Assembly: GCA_016703425.1 (NCBI GenBank)
Contig: JADJCA010000002.1
Span: 1,054,001 to 1,118,000 of the forward strand
Reading direction: 5' to 3'
DNA: 64,000 nt
DNA from: Myxococcales bacterium
GTDB lineage: Bacteria; Myxococcota_A; Polyangia; Polyangiales; Polyangiaceae
The notes beneath the pieces were generated by a model. It had not been told where the DNA came from. It did not search any database and saw only the letters and a list, made by a program, of their open reading frames with translations. The stretch's first letter is position 1, and each line of letters opens with the position of its first letter. Shown here one piece after another: positions 26,815 to 37,200 of the stretch. Made by a program: the position numbers and the translations under genes.

Positions 26815-27411
26815 CTAAGGCGCGCTTCCACGGCGCCTCTTGCCCCAAAACGCTGCCGGCGGAATGGAGACCTCCGCGAAGGGTTCGAGCGTCGCTGGCG
26901 ATTCCTCGCCGGCCCAACTCGCTGCGAGCACGTACGCGTCGCCCGTGAGGCGAAACACCTCCACGGTGCGGTCACGTGGGTCGACGATCCAGACGTGGCC
27001 CACACCTTCACGCGCGTAGATGGGCATCTTCTTGACGCGATCGACGCGCGCCGTACTCGTGGAGAGCACCTCGGCGACCCAGTCGGGCGCCACACGATAG
27101 AACGCGTCGTCGTCATCCACGTCGCCGGGGTATCGCTCGTCGCGCCAAGCCCCAATGTCGGGCACCACGATGTCGGGCTCGGAGCCCAGATGAAGCTCTG
27201 GCTCAAACACGACAACCCAACCGCCGGGACCGTTGTGTCCGGCGTCAAACGCGCCGTAGAGGTGGCCCCCCAGCGCGGACGCGGCGCGGAGGTGACGGCG
27301 CGCCGGCCTTGGATGAAGATGCAGCTCGCCGTCGAGCACCTGCGCAACCATGTCCTCGGGCGCACCGAGGACATCTGCGTACGTCGCTCGCTTGCGCGCC
27401 GGGTCGGCCAT
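26815..27411 (-). CDS. Uma2-family restriction-endonuclease-fold protein
   Basis: The 198-residue protein matches Uma2/DUF820 throughout: YADVLGAPEDMVAQVLDGEL at the start, EPDIVVPDIGAWRDERYPG as the PD-type acidic strand, PDWVAEVLSTSTARVDRVKK as the E-x-L core, and YAREGVGHVWIVDPRDRTVE. The PD/E...K-like constellation looks intact. The family is widely scattered and mostly uncharacterised; nuclease activity is inferred from the fold. It stands alone downstream of EttA on the same strand. Confidence 0.85.
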   Translation of the reverse strand: MADPARKRATYADVLGAPEDMVAQVLDGELHLHPRPARRHLRAASALGGHLYGAFDAGHNGPGGWVVVFEPELHLGSEPDIVVPDIGAWRDERYPGDVDDDDAFYRVAPDWVAEVLSTSTARVDRVKKMPIYAREGVGHVWIVDPRDRTVEVFRLTGDAYVLAASWAGEESPATLEPFAEVSIPPAAFWGKRRRGSAP

Positions 27412-27457
27412 GAGTCCTCAGTCTAGCAAGGGTTCCGCGCAGCGCCCGGTGCCAGCC

Positions 27458-29131
27458 TCAGGCGCGCAGCTTCTTGAACTTGATGCGGTGCGGCTGATCG
27501 GCCGCGTTGCCGAGGCGCTTTTTCCGATCTTCTTCGTAGGCCTGGTAGTTCCCGGCGAACCACTCGACGTGGCTGTCGCCCTCGAAGGCCAGGATGTGCG
27601 TGGCGATGCGATCGAGGAACCAGCGATCGTGGCTGATGATGACGGCGCACCCGGGGAACTCGCTCAGCGCGTCCTCGAGCGAGCGAAGCGTGTCGACGTC
27701 GAGATCGTTCGTGGGCTCGTCGAGCAAAAGGAGGTTGCCACCTTCCTTGAGGAGCTTCGCCAAGTGAACGCGGTTTCGCTCACCGCCCGAGAGCGTGCCG
27801 ACCTTCTTCTGCTGATCGGCGCCCTTGAAGCCGAACCAGGAGCAATAGGCCCGCGAGGAGACCTCCTTCTTGCCGCCGAGGGAGATCTTCTCCTCGCCGC
27901 CGGAGATCTCCTGGAAGACCGTGTTGTCGGCGCCGAGCGACTCGCGGCTCTGATCGACGTACGCGACCTTCACCGTCTCGCCGACCTTGAGGGCGCCGCC
28001 GTCGGGTTTGTCTTCGTTGACGAGCATGCGGAAGAGCGTCGTCTTGCCGGCGCCGTTGGGGCCGATGACGCCGACGATGCCGCTCCGCGGGAGCTGGAAC
28101 GTGAGGTCGTCGATGAGGAGACGATCGGCGAAGCCCTTCTGGAGATGATCGGCCTCGATGACCACATCACCGAGCCGCGGCCCGGCAGGGATGCTGATGT
28201 CGGCGCCTTCGGCGACGGCTTGCGACGACTTCGCCATGAGCTCTTCGTAGGCCGAGAGGCGCGCCTTGCTCTTGGCTTGGCGCGCGCGCGGGCTGGCACG
28301 CACCCACTCGAGCTCCTGCTTGAGCTTGCGCTGCCGCGCGCTCTCCGACTTCTCTTCTTGGGCGAGGCGCGCGCTCTTCTGCTCGAGCCAACCCGAGTAG
28401 TTCCCCTTGAAGGGAATGCCGCGACCGCGATCGAGCTCCAAGATCCATTCGGCGACGTCGTCCAGGAAGTAGCGATCGTGCGTCACCGCCACGACGGTGC
28501 CCTTGAACTCCTTCAAGAAGCGCTCGAGCCACGCGACGCTCTCGGCGTCGAGGTGGTTCGTGGGCTCGTCGAGCAAGAGCATGTCGGGGCTCTCGAGCAG
28601 GATGCGCGCGAGGGCCACGCGCCGCTTCTCGCCGCCGGAGAGGTGCGCGATCTCCGCGTCGGGCGATGGGCAGCGCAGCGCGTCCATCGCGACGTCGACC
28701 TTCTGGTCGATGTTCCACGCGTCGACGGCATCGAGTTTGTCTTGGAGCTCACCTTGCCGCGCGAGGGCCTTCTCCATGGCGTCGTCGCTCATGGGCTCGC
28801 CGAGCGAGTTGCTCACGGCCTCGAACTCGGTGATGAGGTTCTTCACCTCGGCGACGCCGAGCTCGACGGCCTCACGCACGGTCTTCGCGTCACCGAGCTC
28901 GGGCTCCTGCGCAAAGTAGCCGACGCGAATGCCCGGGTGGGCCTTGGCCTCGCCGTAGATGTCTTTGTCGACACCGGCCATGATGCGAAGAAGGCTGCTC
29001 TTGCCTGAGCCGTTGGAGCCGATGACGCCGATCTTGGCGCCCGGAAGAAACGCGAGGGTGATGTTCTCGAGAACCTTCTTGTCCGGCGGGTGAACCTTGC
29101 TCACTCCGCGCATCGTGAAGATGTAATCCAT
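27458..29131 (-). CDS. ettA: Energy-dependent translational throttle protein EttA
   Basis: The 557-residue ABC-F ATPase has the length and motif order of EttA. The first cassette has Walker A GSNGSGKSS (about 39-47) and signature HLSGGEKRR (about 164). The arm and linker run with RQRKLKQELEWVRASPRARQ. The second cassette has Walker A GPNGAGKTT (about 354) and signature LSGGERNR (about 448). There are no transmembrane domains. EttA binds the ribosomal E site and gates the first elongation steps according to the ADP/ATP ratio. GAGGAG lies 3 nt before the ATG. Confidence 0.94.
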   Translation of the reverse strand: MDYIFTMRGVSKVHPPDKKVLENITLAFLPGAKIGVIGSNGSGKSSLLRIMAGVDKDIYGEAKAHPGIRVGYFAQEPELGDAKTVREAVELGVAEVKNLITEFEAVSNSLGEPMSDDAMEKALARQGELQDKLDAVDAWNIDQKVDVAMDALRCPSPDAEIAHLSGGEKRRVALARILLESPDMLLLDEPTNHLDAESVAWLERFLKEFKGTVVAVTHDRYFLDDVAEWILELDRGRGIPFKGNYSGWLEQKSARLAQEEKSESARQRKLKQELEWVRASPRARQAKSKARLSAYEELMAKSSQAVAEGADISIPAGPRLGDVVIEADHLQKGFADRLLIDDLTFQLPRSGIVGVIGPNGAGKTTLFRMLVNEDKPDGGALKVGETVKVAYVDQSRESLGADNTVFQEISGGEEKISLGGKKEVSSRAYCSWFGFKGADQQKKVGTLSGGERNRVHLAKLLKEGGNLLLLDEPTNDLDVDTLRSLEDALSEFPGCAVIISHDRWFLDRIATHILAFEGDSHVEWFAGNYQAYEEDRKKRLGNAADQPHRIKFKKLRA

Positions 29132-29230
29132 GGCTCCTCGGGGCTCGCTGCCTCCGGCGGCGCCGAAAGCGGCGGCCGAAGGGCCGGCCAGGATAGCGCA
29201 AGTCAGCGCGAGGAGTAGGGCCCCCTCCCT

Positions 29231-30279
29231 TTAGGGTTCGTACGCGCCCTCGGAGGTCGCGTCGTTCGAAGTGTTGGTCTCGGAGCTCGAATACGAGGGC
29301 TCCTCGTACGAAGACTCGGTCGTGGATGACTGCGTGGTCTGCTCGTAGGTCTCCGTGTCCGGCTGGTACGAGGTCGTCTCCGGTTGCGTGTACGTCGGTT
29401 CGTAGGTCGTGGCGCCCTGCTGATATTCCGGCTGGGCTGGTATTCGGGCTGGTACCCCTGCTGATATTCGGGCTGGTTTTCCTGTTGCGCGCCGAGCATC
29501 GAACTCTGCTGCGACCCCTGATCGAACGGTTGATCGTATCCCTGGCCGTAACTCTGCTCGGACCCCTGCGCCGTGCCGCCGAGCGAACCAAAGGAGTCGT
29601 CGACGCGCTGTTGGGCGGTCGCCTCACCGAGGTTCGAGAAGCTCCCGTCGATTCGCTCTTGCGGGGTCGCGTTGCCGAAGCCGGAGAGGCCGTCCGCGGA
29701 GCCTTCTGCCGCGCCCTCCGCGCGACCAAGTCCGCGGGTGAGGCCAGCCCCGTCGCCGCCTGTCGTCGGCGCCGCGCCGCCACCTTGGAAGGCGTCGAAG
29801 CCGCGGTCGATGCGCTCTTGGGGCGAGGGACCAAGGGCGCGGAAGTCTTGATCGATGAGGGACTGCGGCGTCGGCGCGGCGCCGCCCGTGAACGGATCGC
29901 TATGCTCGCGAACGATGGCGCCGCTCTCGCTCCGGCTCAACGAGCCGTCGTAGCCATTGGCCTCTCCCGTTCGGAGGCGCGCCTCGTCGCGCTCCATCGT
30001 GTGCCGCGTGTAGGCTCCCGACACAGTGTCGCCACCCGTGGTCCGGCCGTCGTAGGCCACGTAGTCGGCGCGGGGATTGTCGCGCAGGAAGGCCGCCGAG
30101 CGGCTGTCTGCGTCGGCCTCGGCGCGGCCCTGCGCAAGGTCGTTGAAGGTCATGTTGGCGCGGCCCGGTGAGAAGTTGCCCGCCGTATCCACGTCCCCGA
30201 AGGGCCGAGGCCGCGGAAGCGGCACGCGCTCCGCACCACCGGCCACAGCGTCGAGATCAGTGAGCAACAGACATCTCAT
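29231..30279 (-). CDS. Low-complexity Q/T/S-rich protein with GG-leader-like start (frameshifted)
   Basis: The N-terminus LTDLDAVAGGAERVP resembles a double-glycine secretion leader. About 200 residues follow with repeated 'PQERID..F..LG' units (about residues 125-225), then QPEYQQGYQPEYQ repeats. As read, the frame turns into an Arg-rich tail ending at 29203. Adding one C to the CCC at 29434-29436 instead continues as QPEYQQGATTYEPTYTQ and ends at the TAA at 29231, giving 349 residues of consistent composition. I therefore give the corrected extent. No enzymatic domain is recognised; it is possibly a secreted or surface fibre protein. The start at ATG 30279 lacks a strong ribosome site. Confidence 0.55.
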
Positions 30280-30517
30280 GCCCAAAGGCAACGCAAGCGT
30301 CGGGCCAGGATTCGCAACAGATTCGCAGCAAAAATCCGCGACATCGGGCACGTGAACGCCGAGGCCCCACCGCGATTTCCCAGGCCGTGCCGCGGAGTGT
30401 TCCGGCGCAGGTGTGGGCAAAATGAGGTTCGGGCGCTGGGCAGACTTCGCTGAAGCCCACGGCGACCTAGGACGAACGCGTTCAATGCCGCTCGTCTCCA
30501 CCAGGTAAGATTTTCCC
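30280..30517. promoter_or_regulatory. Divergent intergenic region
   Basis: These 238 nt separate the low-complexity protein and the HNH protein, which are transcribed away from each other. They must hold both promoters. No clear palindrome or -35/-10 pair stands out. Confidence 0.35.
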
Positions 30518-31604
30518 GTGGGTATCGTTCACCCAGAACCGACGGTAGCTACCGTCAAGCAACTCTATGGCTGCGCCTCCGCCTGCGGCTTTCCTGGGTG
30601 CCGCGAGCCGCTCTACAAGGGAGCCGGCACCACTTTCACCCTGAACTCTCGCGTCGCGCACATCGCCGCGCGCTCCGAGGGTGGGCCGCGGTGGGATCCG
30701 CGCCAATCAGCGGAGGAGAATCGCGCGGGCGCGAACCTCATTCTCCTGTGCATTCCGCATGCAGCTCAAATCGACGAGCTTCAACTCGTGGCCAACTACC
30801 CGGCGGACGTCTTGCTGCAATGGAAAGAGGAGCAGCTCCGACCTGCGGTCGCCAGCCCCGGATTGACTGACGCCCAAGCGAACGAGGCCATCCGCGCATC
30901 ATTCGAAGGCGACGTTTTTGATCTGCGGAACGCGGTCGTTTCACTCGGTGGAGAGGGTGGGCGCGCCATCGGGGCCGGCGGCGGGGGCGGTGGCGCACTC
31001 GGCCGCGGCGCCCTCGGCGGACCGGGCGGTCACGGAGGACCAACAAGGTTCTCCACCGCTGGGCAGGCGGGCACGGCCCCGGGCACCGGCGGCGGGGGTG
31101 GAGGGTCGGCAATTCCCTTCGCGCTACTTGACTGGACGCTCCCCGACAAGCAGCCCCTGCGCCCTCCCCCCGCGCGCCACGTGCATCACGCCCCCTTTCA
31201 CGACGGCCTCCGTCTGACGAGCCTCTATCTCGCTGAGTGCGCCCGCACGCCGCCCAACGGGCTCATCTACGCCCTCGGAGCTGGCATTTCTTTCATCGCG
31301 GTGCAGCTGCCAGCCGACGTGTTCTGCGCGCTAGTGGTCTCCGTGCACGTTGGCTCCCACCTGGATGTCCGCGGAAGCGAGAACAGGGGTGGACACAGTC
31401 CGACTGACCGCAATTCTTCGTCAGCCCGACGGCGCCCCCGTCCTGCAGCAAGACTTCGGCATCCGCGTGGACACTTCCTCGGTCACGACGACGACCGCCA
31501 TCAGTCTCAAGTTCGCGCTCACCGCCTTCGGCCCATGGACGGTTCAGGTTTTTGAGGGCGCGACGGAGCTCGGCTGGCTCCCATTCGAGGTGCGCGCCTC
31601 CTAG
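30518..31604 (+). CDS. HNH-like protein with Gly-rich hinge and DUF6941-like C-terminus (frameshifted)
   Basis: Residues about 15-90 look like an HNH nuclease: CGFPGC, then SRVAHIAARSEGGPR, then NLILLCIPHAAQID. The usual HH of the last motif is HA, so activity may be altered. A Gly-rich hinge (about 145-205) leads to a beta-rich domain (LIYALGAGISFIAVQLP ... FGPWTVQVFEGATEL) resembling DUF6941. The frame breaks at GGGG 31386-31389; removing one G joins the halves into 361 residues ending at 31604. AGGTAAGA precedes GTG 30518. It converges on drmC with 17 nt between stops, on the edge of the defence cluster. Confidence 0.6.
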
Positions 31605-31621
31605 CGCCACCGGTCCGAGCG

Positions 31622-32404
31622 TCACCCCACATACCTCCGCACGAGCCCTTCGCTGACGAGCAGTCTCCATTGCCCTGCGAGCTGCTCCGCGAAGACCGGG
31701 TCGGCGATGAGCACGCCTGCCTCAATGTTTCGCGTCTGTCCGCGATCCGTGAAGTTCGCTGAGGTCACGAGCGCGCGTTCGTCGTCGACCACCACACACT
31801 TCGCGTGAAGCGTCGCCCACTCGTGACCGGGCACGTCGCCGCGAATGGCGGTTCGTGGATCCCAATAGACGTCAGGCCGCGGGGCACCTTGCGGCCACAC
31901 TTCGCGAAACCACCGATCCACGAACGCCGTCGCGAACGCGTCGCCCTGCGCCGGGTCGTCGGTCTTCTCATCGATGTCGATGAACATCGTCACCGTGACG
32001 CCACGCTCGCTCATCGCTCGGCAAAGCGGTTCCAAGATCTCCGCCCGGTCGAAGCGGTATCCGCCGACGATGATTGATTGCGTCGCCCCCTTGAACAGCC
32101 GCTCCACGACGAGGCCCGTGCTGAGCGACACACTCGCGTGCGTCTCGGGGCCGGTCCAGACCAGTTCGAGTCGCGGCGGCGGCCGATGGATGCGTTCCGC
32201 AACGGCAACGCGGAGAGCGCCGAGGACACCGACTCGATCAGCGCCATCGAGGGCGACGGAGAGGTCGGGTGCTGCGGCGCGGAACCCGGCATCGACCAAG
32301 TCCGCCACTGTGAGGGGGCATTCGAGCCGCCCCTGTTCGACCAAGGCCACGAGCTGCTCAAGCTGCGGCAACGAGACACGACTGAGCCCCCACCCTACCG
32401 TCAT
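31622..32404 (-). CDS. drmC: DISARM phospholipase D-like protein DrmC
   Basis: The 260-residue protein has a PLD-type HKD motif, HAKCVVVDDERALVTSANFT (about 214-233), preceded by a core with IIVGGYRFD (about 112). The N-terminal ~90 residues are helical. DrmC is the PLD-family member of the DISARM anti-phage system; only one full HKD is visible, which is normal for this family. It is the last gene of the operon, 27 nt after drmB. In DISARM its role appears accessory; identification rests on the motif plus adjacency to drmB and drmA. Confidence 0.88.
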   Translation of the reverse strand: MTVGWGLSRVSLPQLEQLVALVEQGRLECPLTVADLVDAGFRAAAPDLSVALDGADRVGVLGALRVAVAERIHRPPPRLELVWTGPETHASVSLSTGLVVERLFKGATQSIIVGGYRFDRAEILEPLCRAMSERGVTVTMFIDIDEKTDDPAQGDAFATAFVDRWFREVWPQGAPRPDVYWDPRTAIRGDVPGHEWATLHAKCVVVDDERALVTSANFTDRGQTRNIEAGVLIADPVFAEQLAGQWRLLVSEGLVRRYVG

Positions 32405-32431
32405 GATCCTGTTTGGCTCCGGTCCCGTTCG

Positions 32432-34276
32432 TCAGGGTCGCTTTGAGAAGAAGGCCAGGTCGGCCGAATGCCCTATGGAAGGCACAACGAGCGCGCGGTC
32501 CAAGTAGCGATTGAATCGCTCGCAGCTGCACTCCGCGACGAAGAGGCAGCCGTGGCACGCGGCGCCCTCTAGGAAGCGCTCCGCGTGATCACCGTGGGGC
32601 GAGTGCGTGCCGCACACGGGATCGTTCGAGCAGAGACGCCCCATGTCCCACGCCTTCTGCAAGTGCGCGCGAATCTGCCGACCTTGTTCGACGAGGCCGC
32701 CGAGCGTGCCCTCGGTACCGGACGTGCCGGTCGAGAGCAGAATCGCCGCCATCGGCGTCGGGTCCTTCGCCGACGGGCCGCAGTAGATTCGTTCGCGGAT
32801 GGCGCTCGCAGCGTAGCCACACTCGAGCGAGATCGCGTTCATCAACAAGTGAGAGAGCGAGTGAAGCAGATAGAACCGCGCGCCCGGAAACGGCGGCGGG
32901 GCCTCCGCGGTTCGGGCCCACGCGTCGTAGCCCGCGCAGAGCTCCTTGTTGCGCTCCTTCACGACGTCGCGCTCCTCCCACTCGCGGACCGCTGTCTCGT
33001 CGAGTTCAAGGAAGACACCTTCGCCACGGATCTCCGACGCGGGAAGCCAGTTGGTCGTGAGCCCGAGGGCGGCGGTCTTCACGCCCAGATCGTATTCGCC
33101 CTGCAGATCAGGACTAACGGGCTCGAGGCGCGTGAAGCCAAGTTGCGCCGCTACCTCTCGGAGCTTCGCCGCGACAACAACCCGCGCGACGCCGCTGGGC
33201 AGGCCTCCCTTCACCTTGGCCTTTCGGGCGAAGAACTTCTCGTCCACCGCTGGGATGTCACCGGCGACTTCGGGCTTCGCTTGAACGAGCTGCTTGAACT
33301 CCGCTGTTCGAAGCGGCCCCGATGTGAGCGGTCGCCCGTCCTCAATCGCCTTCACGGCGGCGAGCACCGTGTCGTCCGCGTACCCTTCGAGCGCGATCCG
33401 CACCTTCTCAATCTTTCGGAAGTGAGGCAGAAGCTCCTTGGTCGCGGTCTTCAGCACGTCGAAGACGGAGCGAACCTTCTCTTGAAGCTCACCAGCCGGA
33501 TCAGGGATCGACAGCGCGCTGACGACTTGGGGAAAATACGAGTTGCTCGCCGTGCGGACGAGCAGTCGAGCCTCCTCTTCGCAGCTCTCCCTTCCTTGAG
33601 AGCCTAGCCACGGCCGTTCGCCGCGGCACGTGAGCAGCTTGCCGCCCTGCACCTGGCTCAGCTTGGCGCGCTGGCCACACGCGCACCGGATCCAGATGTC
33701 GTTGAAGTCGCCGGTGGCGCCCTCCTCGAAGGTCAACGCCGGCGACGCGCACCGCGCAGCCTTCTGGATCTCGTGCACGAAGAGGATCCACGGGAACTCG
33801 TCGATGTGGCCCCGCTTGCACGCGGTCACGAAGCGGACGGGCACGCACTCTTGCTTGTGGGTCCGATCGCACTGGTGCCAGTAGCGCGTGCCTTTGCGCT
33901 CGAGGCCGCCTTTGCGCATCAGCGCACGGCACTTCGCGTTCTGGCAGACGAACCACTGCGGAAACTCGAGCGCACCGATGCCCGCGAACTTGCTCGGCTC
34001 GCGATCGTTGCCCACCGGAGGCGCACGAAACGGCTGCTCTTGGCTGAGGTCTCGATTGAGCTGCTTGAACCGCTCCACGATGGAGTCGCGCAGGCGCGGC
34101 TCTTCGATGTGCGGAACGCCGTGCGCCTTGTCGTAACTCCAGAAGTCGAGGCCGCCCATGAGAACGGCGTCGGTGAGCAAGTCGACCATCGCGCCGGGCC
34201 CGAACGTCGTCACAACTTGGCTCTGCCGAACGGTGCCGTTCGGTGGCTCGTACGTGCCTCTGCGAAATTCCCCCAT
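32432..34276 (-). CDS. drmB: DISARM DUF1998 protein DrmB
   Basis: The 614-residue protein opens with FRRGTYEPPNGTVRQSQVVT and FGPGAMVDLL, as typical DrmB proteins do. It carries several zinc-type Cys clusters (CQNAKC about 110; C...C in HQCDRTHKQEC about 140; CACGQ about 195). The DUF1998 domain lies near the C-terminus (about 480-560: LLHSLSHLLMNAISLECGYA), followed by a terminal Cys cluster. DrmB partners DrmA in the DISARM core complex that senses and blocks incoming phage DNA. ATG 34276 lies 2 nt after the drmA stop, so the genes are co-translated. Confidence 0.9.
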   Translation of the reverse strand: MGEFRRGTYEPPNGTVRQSQVVTTFGPGAMVDLLTDAVLMGGLDFWSYDKAHGVPHIEEPRLRDSIVERFKQLNRDLSQEQPFRAPPVGNDREPSKFAGIGALEFPQWFVCQNAKCRALMRKGGLERKGTRYWHQCDRTHKQECVPVRFVTACKRGHIDEFPWILFVHEIQKAARCASPALTFEEGATGDFNDIWIRCACGQRAKLSQVQGGKLLTCRGERPWLGSQGRESCEEEARLLVRTASNSYFPQVVSALSIPDPAGELQEKVRSVFDVLKTATKELLPHFRKIEKVRIALEGYADDTVLAAVKAIEDGRPLTSGPLRTAEFKQLVQAKPEVAGDIPAVDEKFFARKAKVKGGLPSGVARVVVAAKLREVAAQLGFTRLEPVSPDLQGEYDLGVKTAALGLTTNWLPASEIRGEGVFLELDETAVREWEERDVVKERNKELCAGYDAWARTAEAPPPFPGARFYLLHSLSHLLMNAISLECGYAASAIRERIYCGPSAKDPTPMAAILLSTGTSGTEGTLGGLVEQGRQIRAHLQKAWDMGRLCSNDPVCGTHSPHGDHAERFLEGAACHGCLFVAECSCERFNRYLDRALVVPSIGHSADLAFFSKRP

Positions 34277-34278
34277 GG

Positions 34279-37200
34279 CTAGCGCCTTCCCCCGAGCACG
34301 CGACGCTCGACCCAAAGGTGCACCGACGGCTCCACGTCTCGCATCGACGTGGGCGCGATGAAGCGACCCTCGTCGGTGTTCACGTCGGGCTTGTTGTCGT
34401 CGATGGCCGTCCAGAGGAGCGGTCGGCCCGCGGTCTTGTCACGGTCGAACTGCGAATACGAGCGCTTTGCGGCCGCCTCGTGGCGTGCTTCCTTCACGAG
34501 CTTCGTCCACGCTTCGACGATCTTCATCCCCCGATCGCGGAGCGATTGGCTCACCTTCGCGAAGTCCTCGTTGTCCTCGGCTTGAGCGCCGCCACGGCGC
34601 GCGATCTCTTCCACGCACGCCTCGGCGAGCTTTCGATGGGCCTCAATGTCCATCGCGGCCGACGGCGGCGTCATCTGACTGTCGCGCAGGCGCGTCATCG
34701 CGACGAGCGTGCCGGAGAGACCGCGCTCGAGCGCTGGGCCCGAGAACGGCGTGAGGCTCGTGGCCTCCACGTAGCGATAGAAGCTCTGGTGGTACGCGGC
34801 GAAGCGCTCGTAGTGAGACCGATCGCGCGGACGGCGGACGTTGAAACAGGTGACCACGAGCCCTGGGTGCTGCCTTCCGACGCGACTCGACGCCTGGATG
34901 TATTCGCTCGTCGTCTTCGGCTGCCCCGCGATGACCATCAGACCAAGGCGGTCGATGTCGACGCCGACGGAGATCATGTTCGACGCCAGCAGCACGTCGA
35001 CGTGCTCCTTGCTCGCGTGCGGTCGACTGAGGCGCGCCTTCGCGTCCTTGATATCGCCGGCCTTCTCGCGCGACGTCAGCTCGACCGGCATGTGGATGCT
35101 CCGGGCGCGGCCCCACGCGTGAGCGCCGACCGCGTCGTCGGGTACGCGCTTCTCCAGGTCGGCGAGGCGCGTTCGTACGTCATCCTCGACGAGCCGACGC
35201 ATGCCACCAAGCTCGCGAAGGCTATTGAAGTATCCCGCGAGCGTCATGTACGCGTCGCCGGGCTGGTCGTCCCCGCCCTTCGCGTCGAAGTGCTTCTGTC
35301 CGGCACCGAGCAGAGCCACGTAGGTTCGGAGGAGGATCGCTTTCAGCGGTCGACCGGGCGCCGCGACGCCCACGTACAGCCGACCCGCGGCCTTCTCATC
35401 ACGCGTGGCGAAGAACGTCTCGGCCGCGTCGACGGCGGGCGGTGGAAACATCGAGACCTGGCTGGCGCCGCGGCCAAAGAGCGCGTGAATCTGCTGCCGC
35501 GCGCGCCGCACCGTCGCCGTTGACGCGATGATCTTTGGGCGAATCGTCTTTCCGGCTTCGTCGCGACACGACAGCCATTCAATGGCGGTTTCGTAGAGAC
35601 CGACCATCGTCCCGAGCGGACCTGAAATGAGGTGAAGCTCGTCCTGAACGATGAGCTCGGGAGGCCGAAACCCGGAGGGAACCAGCGTGGCGCCCTTTGG
35701 CGCCTTGTCCATCGGGCCGAAGCAGCGCTTGTCGTCGCGAGCGTGGACTCGGCCGAAGAGCATGCCCGTCTCGCCGCGCCAGGGCAGCATCGCGAACTTG
35801 TCGACGGTCGCCACGATGAAGCACGGCAGCTCGCGGTAGATCTGCTCGTCGACGAACACGACGGGAATGCCTTCGCGGTTCTTCTTCGGACTGAACTCGC
35901 ACGTGCTGGGCGCCTCGCCGGCCGGCGACACGCAGCTCACCACGACTTCCTCGGGTGAGCTTCGGTTGGGCCCCAAGACGAGGCTGTCCTTGCCGAGCGC
36001 CCCGCCACACCACGGGCAAGTCGAGAGCGGGAAAGGCGACGACGCGCTCTTCGAGGCGCTGTTCTTGTATTCGATGACGAGCTTCTTCACTTGCTCCATC
36101 GTGTTGGCCGTCGCCGAACGGCCGACCCAAAGACCCACGGAGAAGCGAACGTCGCCGAGCTTCTTTGGCTCCGCTTGCCTCAAGAGTTCGAGCGCGCAGA
36201 TGAGCGTCGCCGCGCGGCCGAGTTGGTCGAGCGTGAGGAGTCGGAGCGTGTAGCGGAGGAGAACGGCGACGCCGAGGCCGCCGTCGGGTCGCTCTTGCCC
36301 GCGGAGGCGTCGAAGAAGGAGCGAGAAGCCGATGACGCCGAGGTACGCCTCGGTCTTGCCACCGCCCGTCGGGAAGAAGATGAGCTCGACCTCTTCCCGA
36401 TCAGGATGCGTCTCGTTCGCGACGCCCACGAGGTTCATCAGCACGAACGCGAGCTGAAAAAGGCGCCACGACGGCTTCTTGTCGCCCACGTACCGATGGG
36501 GACTTCGCTTTCGCGCGGCCGACGCCATCGCGCGGTTCATCAGCTGGAACGCCTCGCGGACCTCGGCATCGTCCGCGAGGAGCGCAATGCCCGCGCGAAT
36601 GCGTTCGTTGGCGCGCTTCGCGTTCTGGAGCAGCGACTTGCGCCGAGCGTTGCGCGCGTCACCCTCGAGGGCGATCGTCGCCTGGCCCTCGATCCATGCG
36701 CCGTAGGCCATCACGAGCGGCGTGAGTCGCGCCGTCAACTCGGACGGCGGTAGCTCCGCGAGGTCGTCCATGTTGGTGACGACCTCGGGCTCGTCGTGGG
36801 TCACGACGGGCGCGACGGCGCTCTCGGGCAGCCACGTCGTCCGAAGCCGCGTGACGCGGCCGTCGCCATCGACGGCTGGCGCTTCCACGGCGACACCATG
36901 TCCGACGCCCCACTCGAAGTGATTGCGGAACTGCAGATCCGACGTCTCGTCGTCGGCTTCGCCTGTGCCTTCGCCTTGGCGGTTGGGGCGCGCGAGAAAG
37001 CCGCTCTCGCAGCTCAGCTCCATCGCCACCTGAAACATGAACTGCTCGTCGACCCTGCCCTTCTCACCGGGCTGGCGTTCGTTGACGACGAAGACGGACA
37101 AGGCGCGCGCGCCTGACATTTCGGAGAGCCCGGGCGCGTCGACGAGCTCGAGCTTGCCGCAGACACGAATCGACGGCGTGTCGGGCAGACTGATCCCTTT

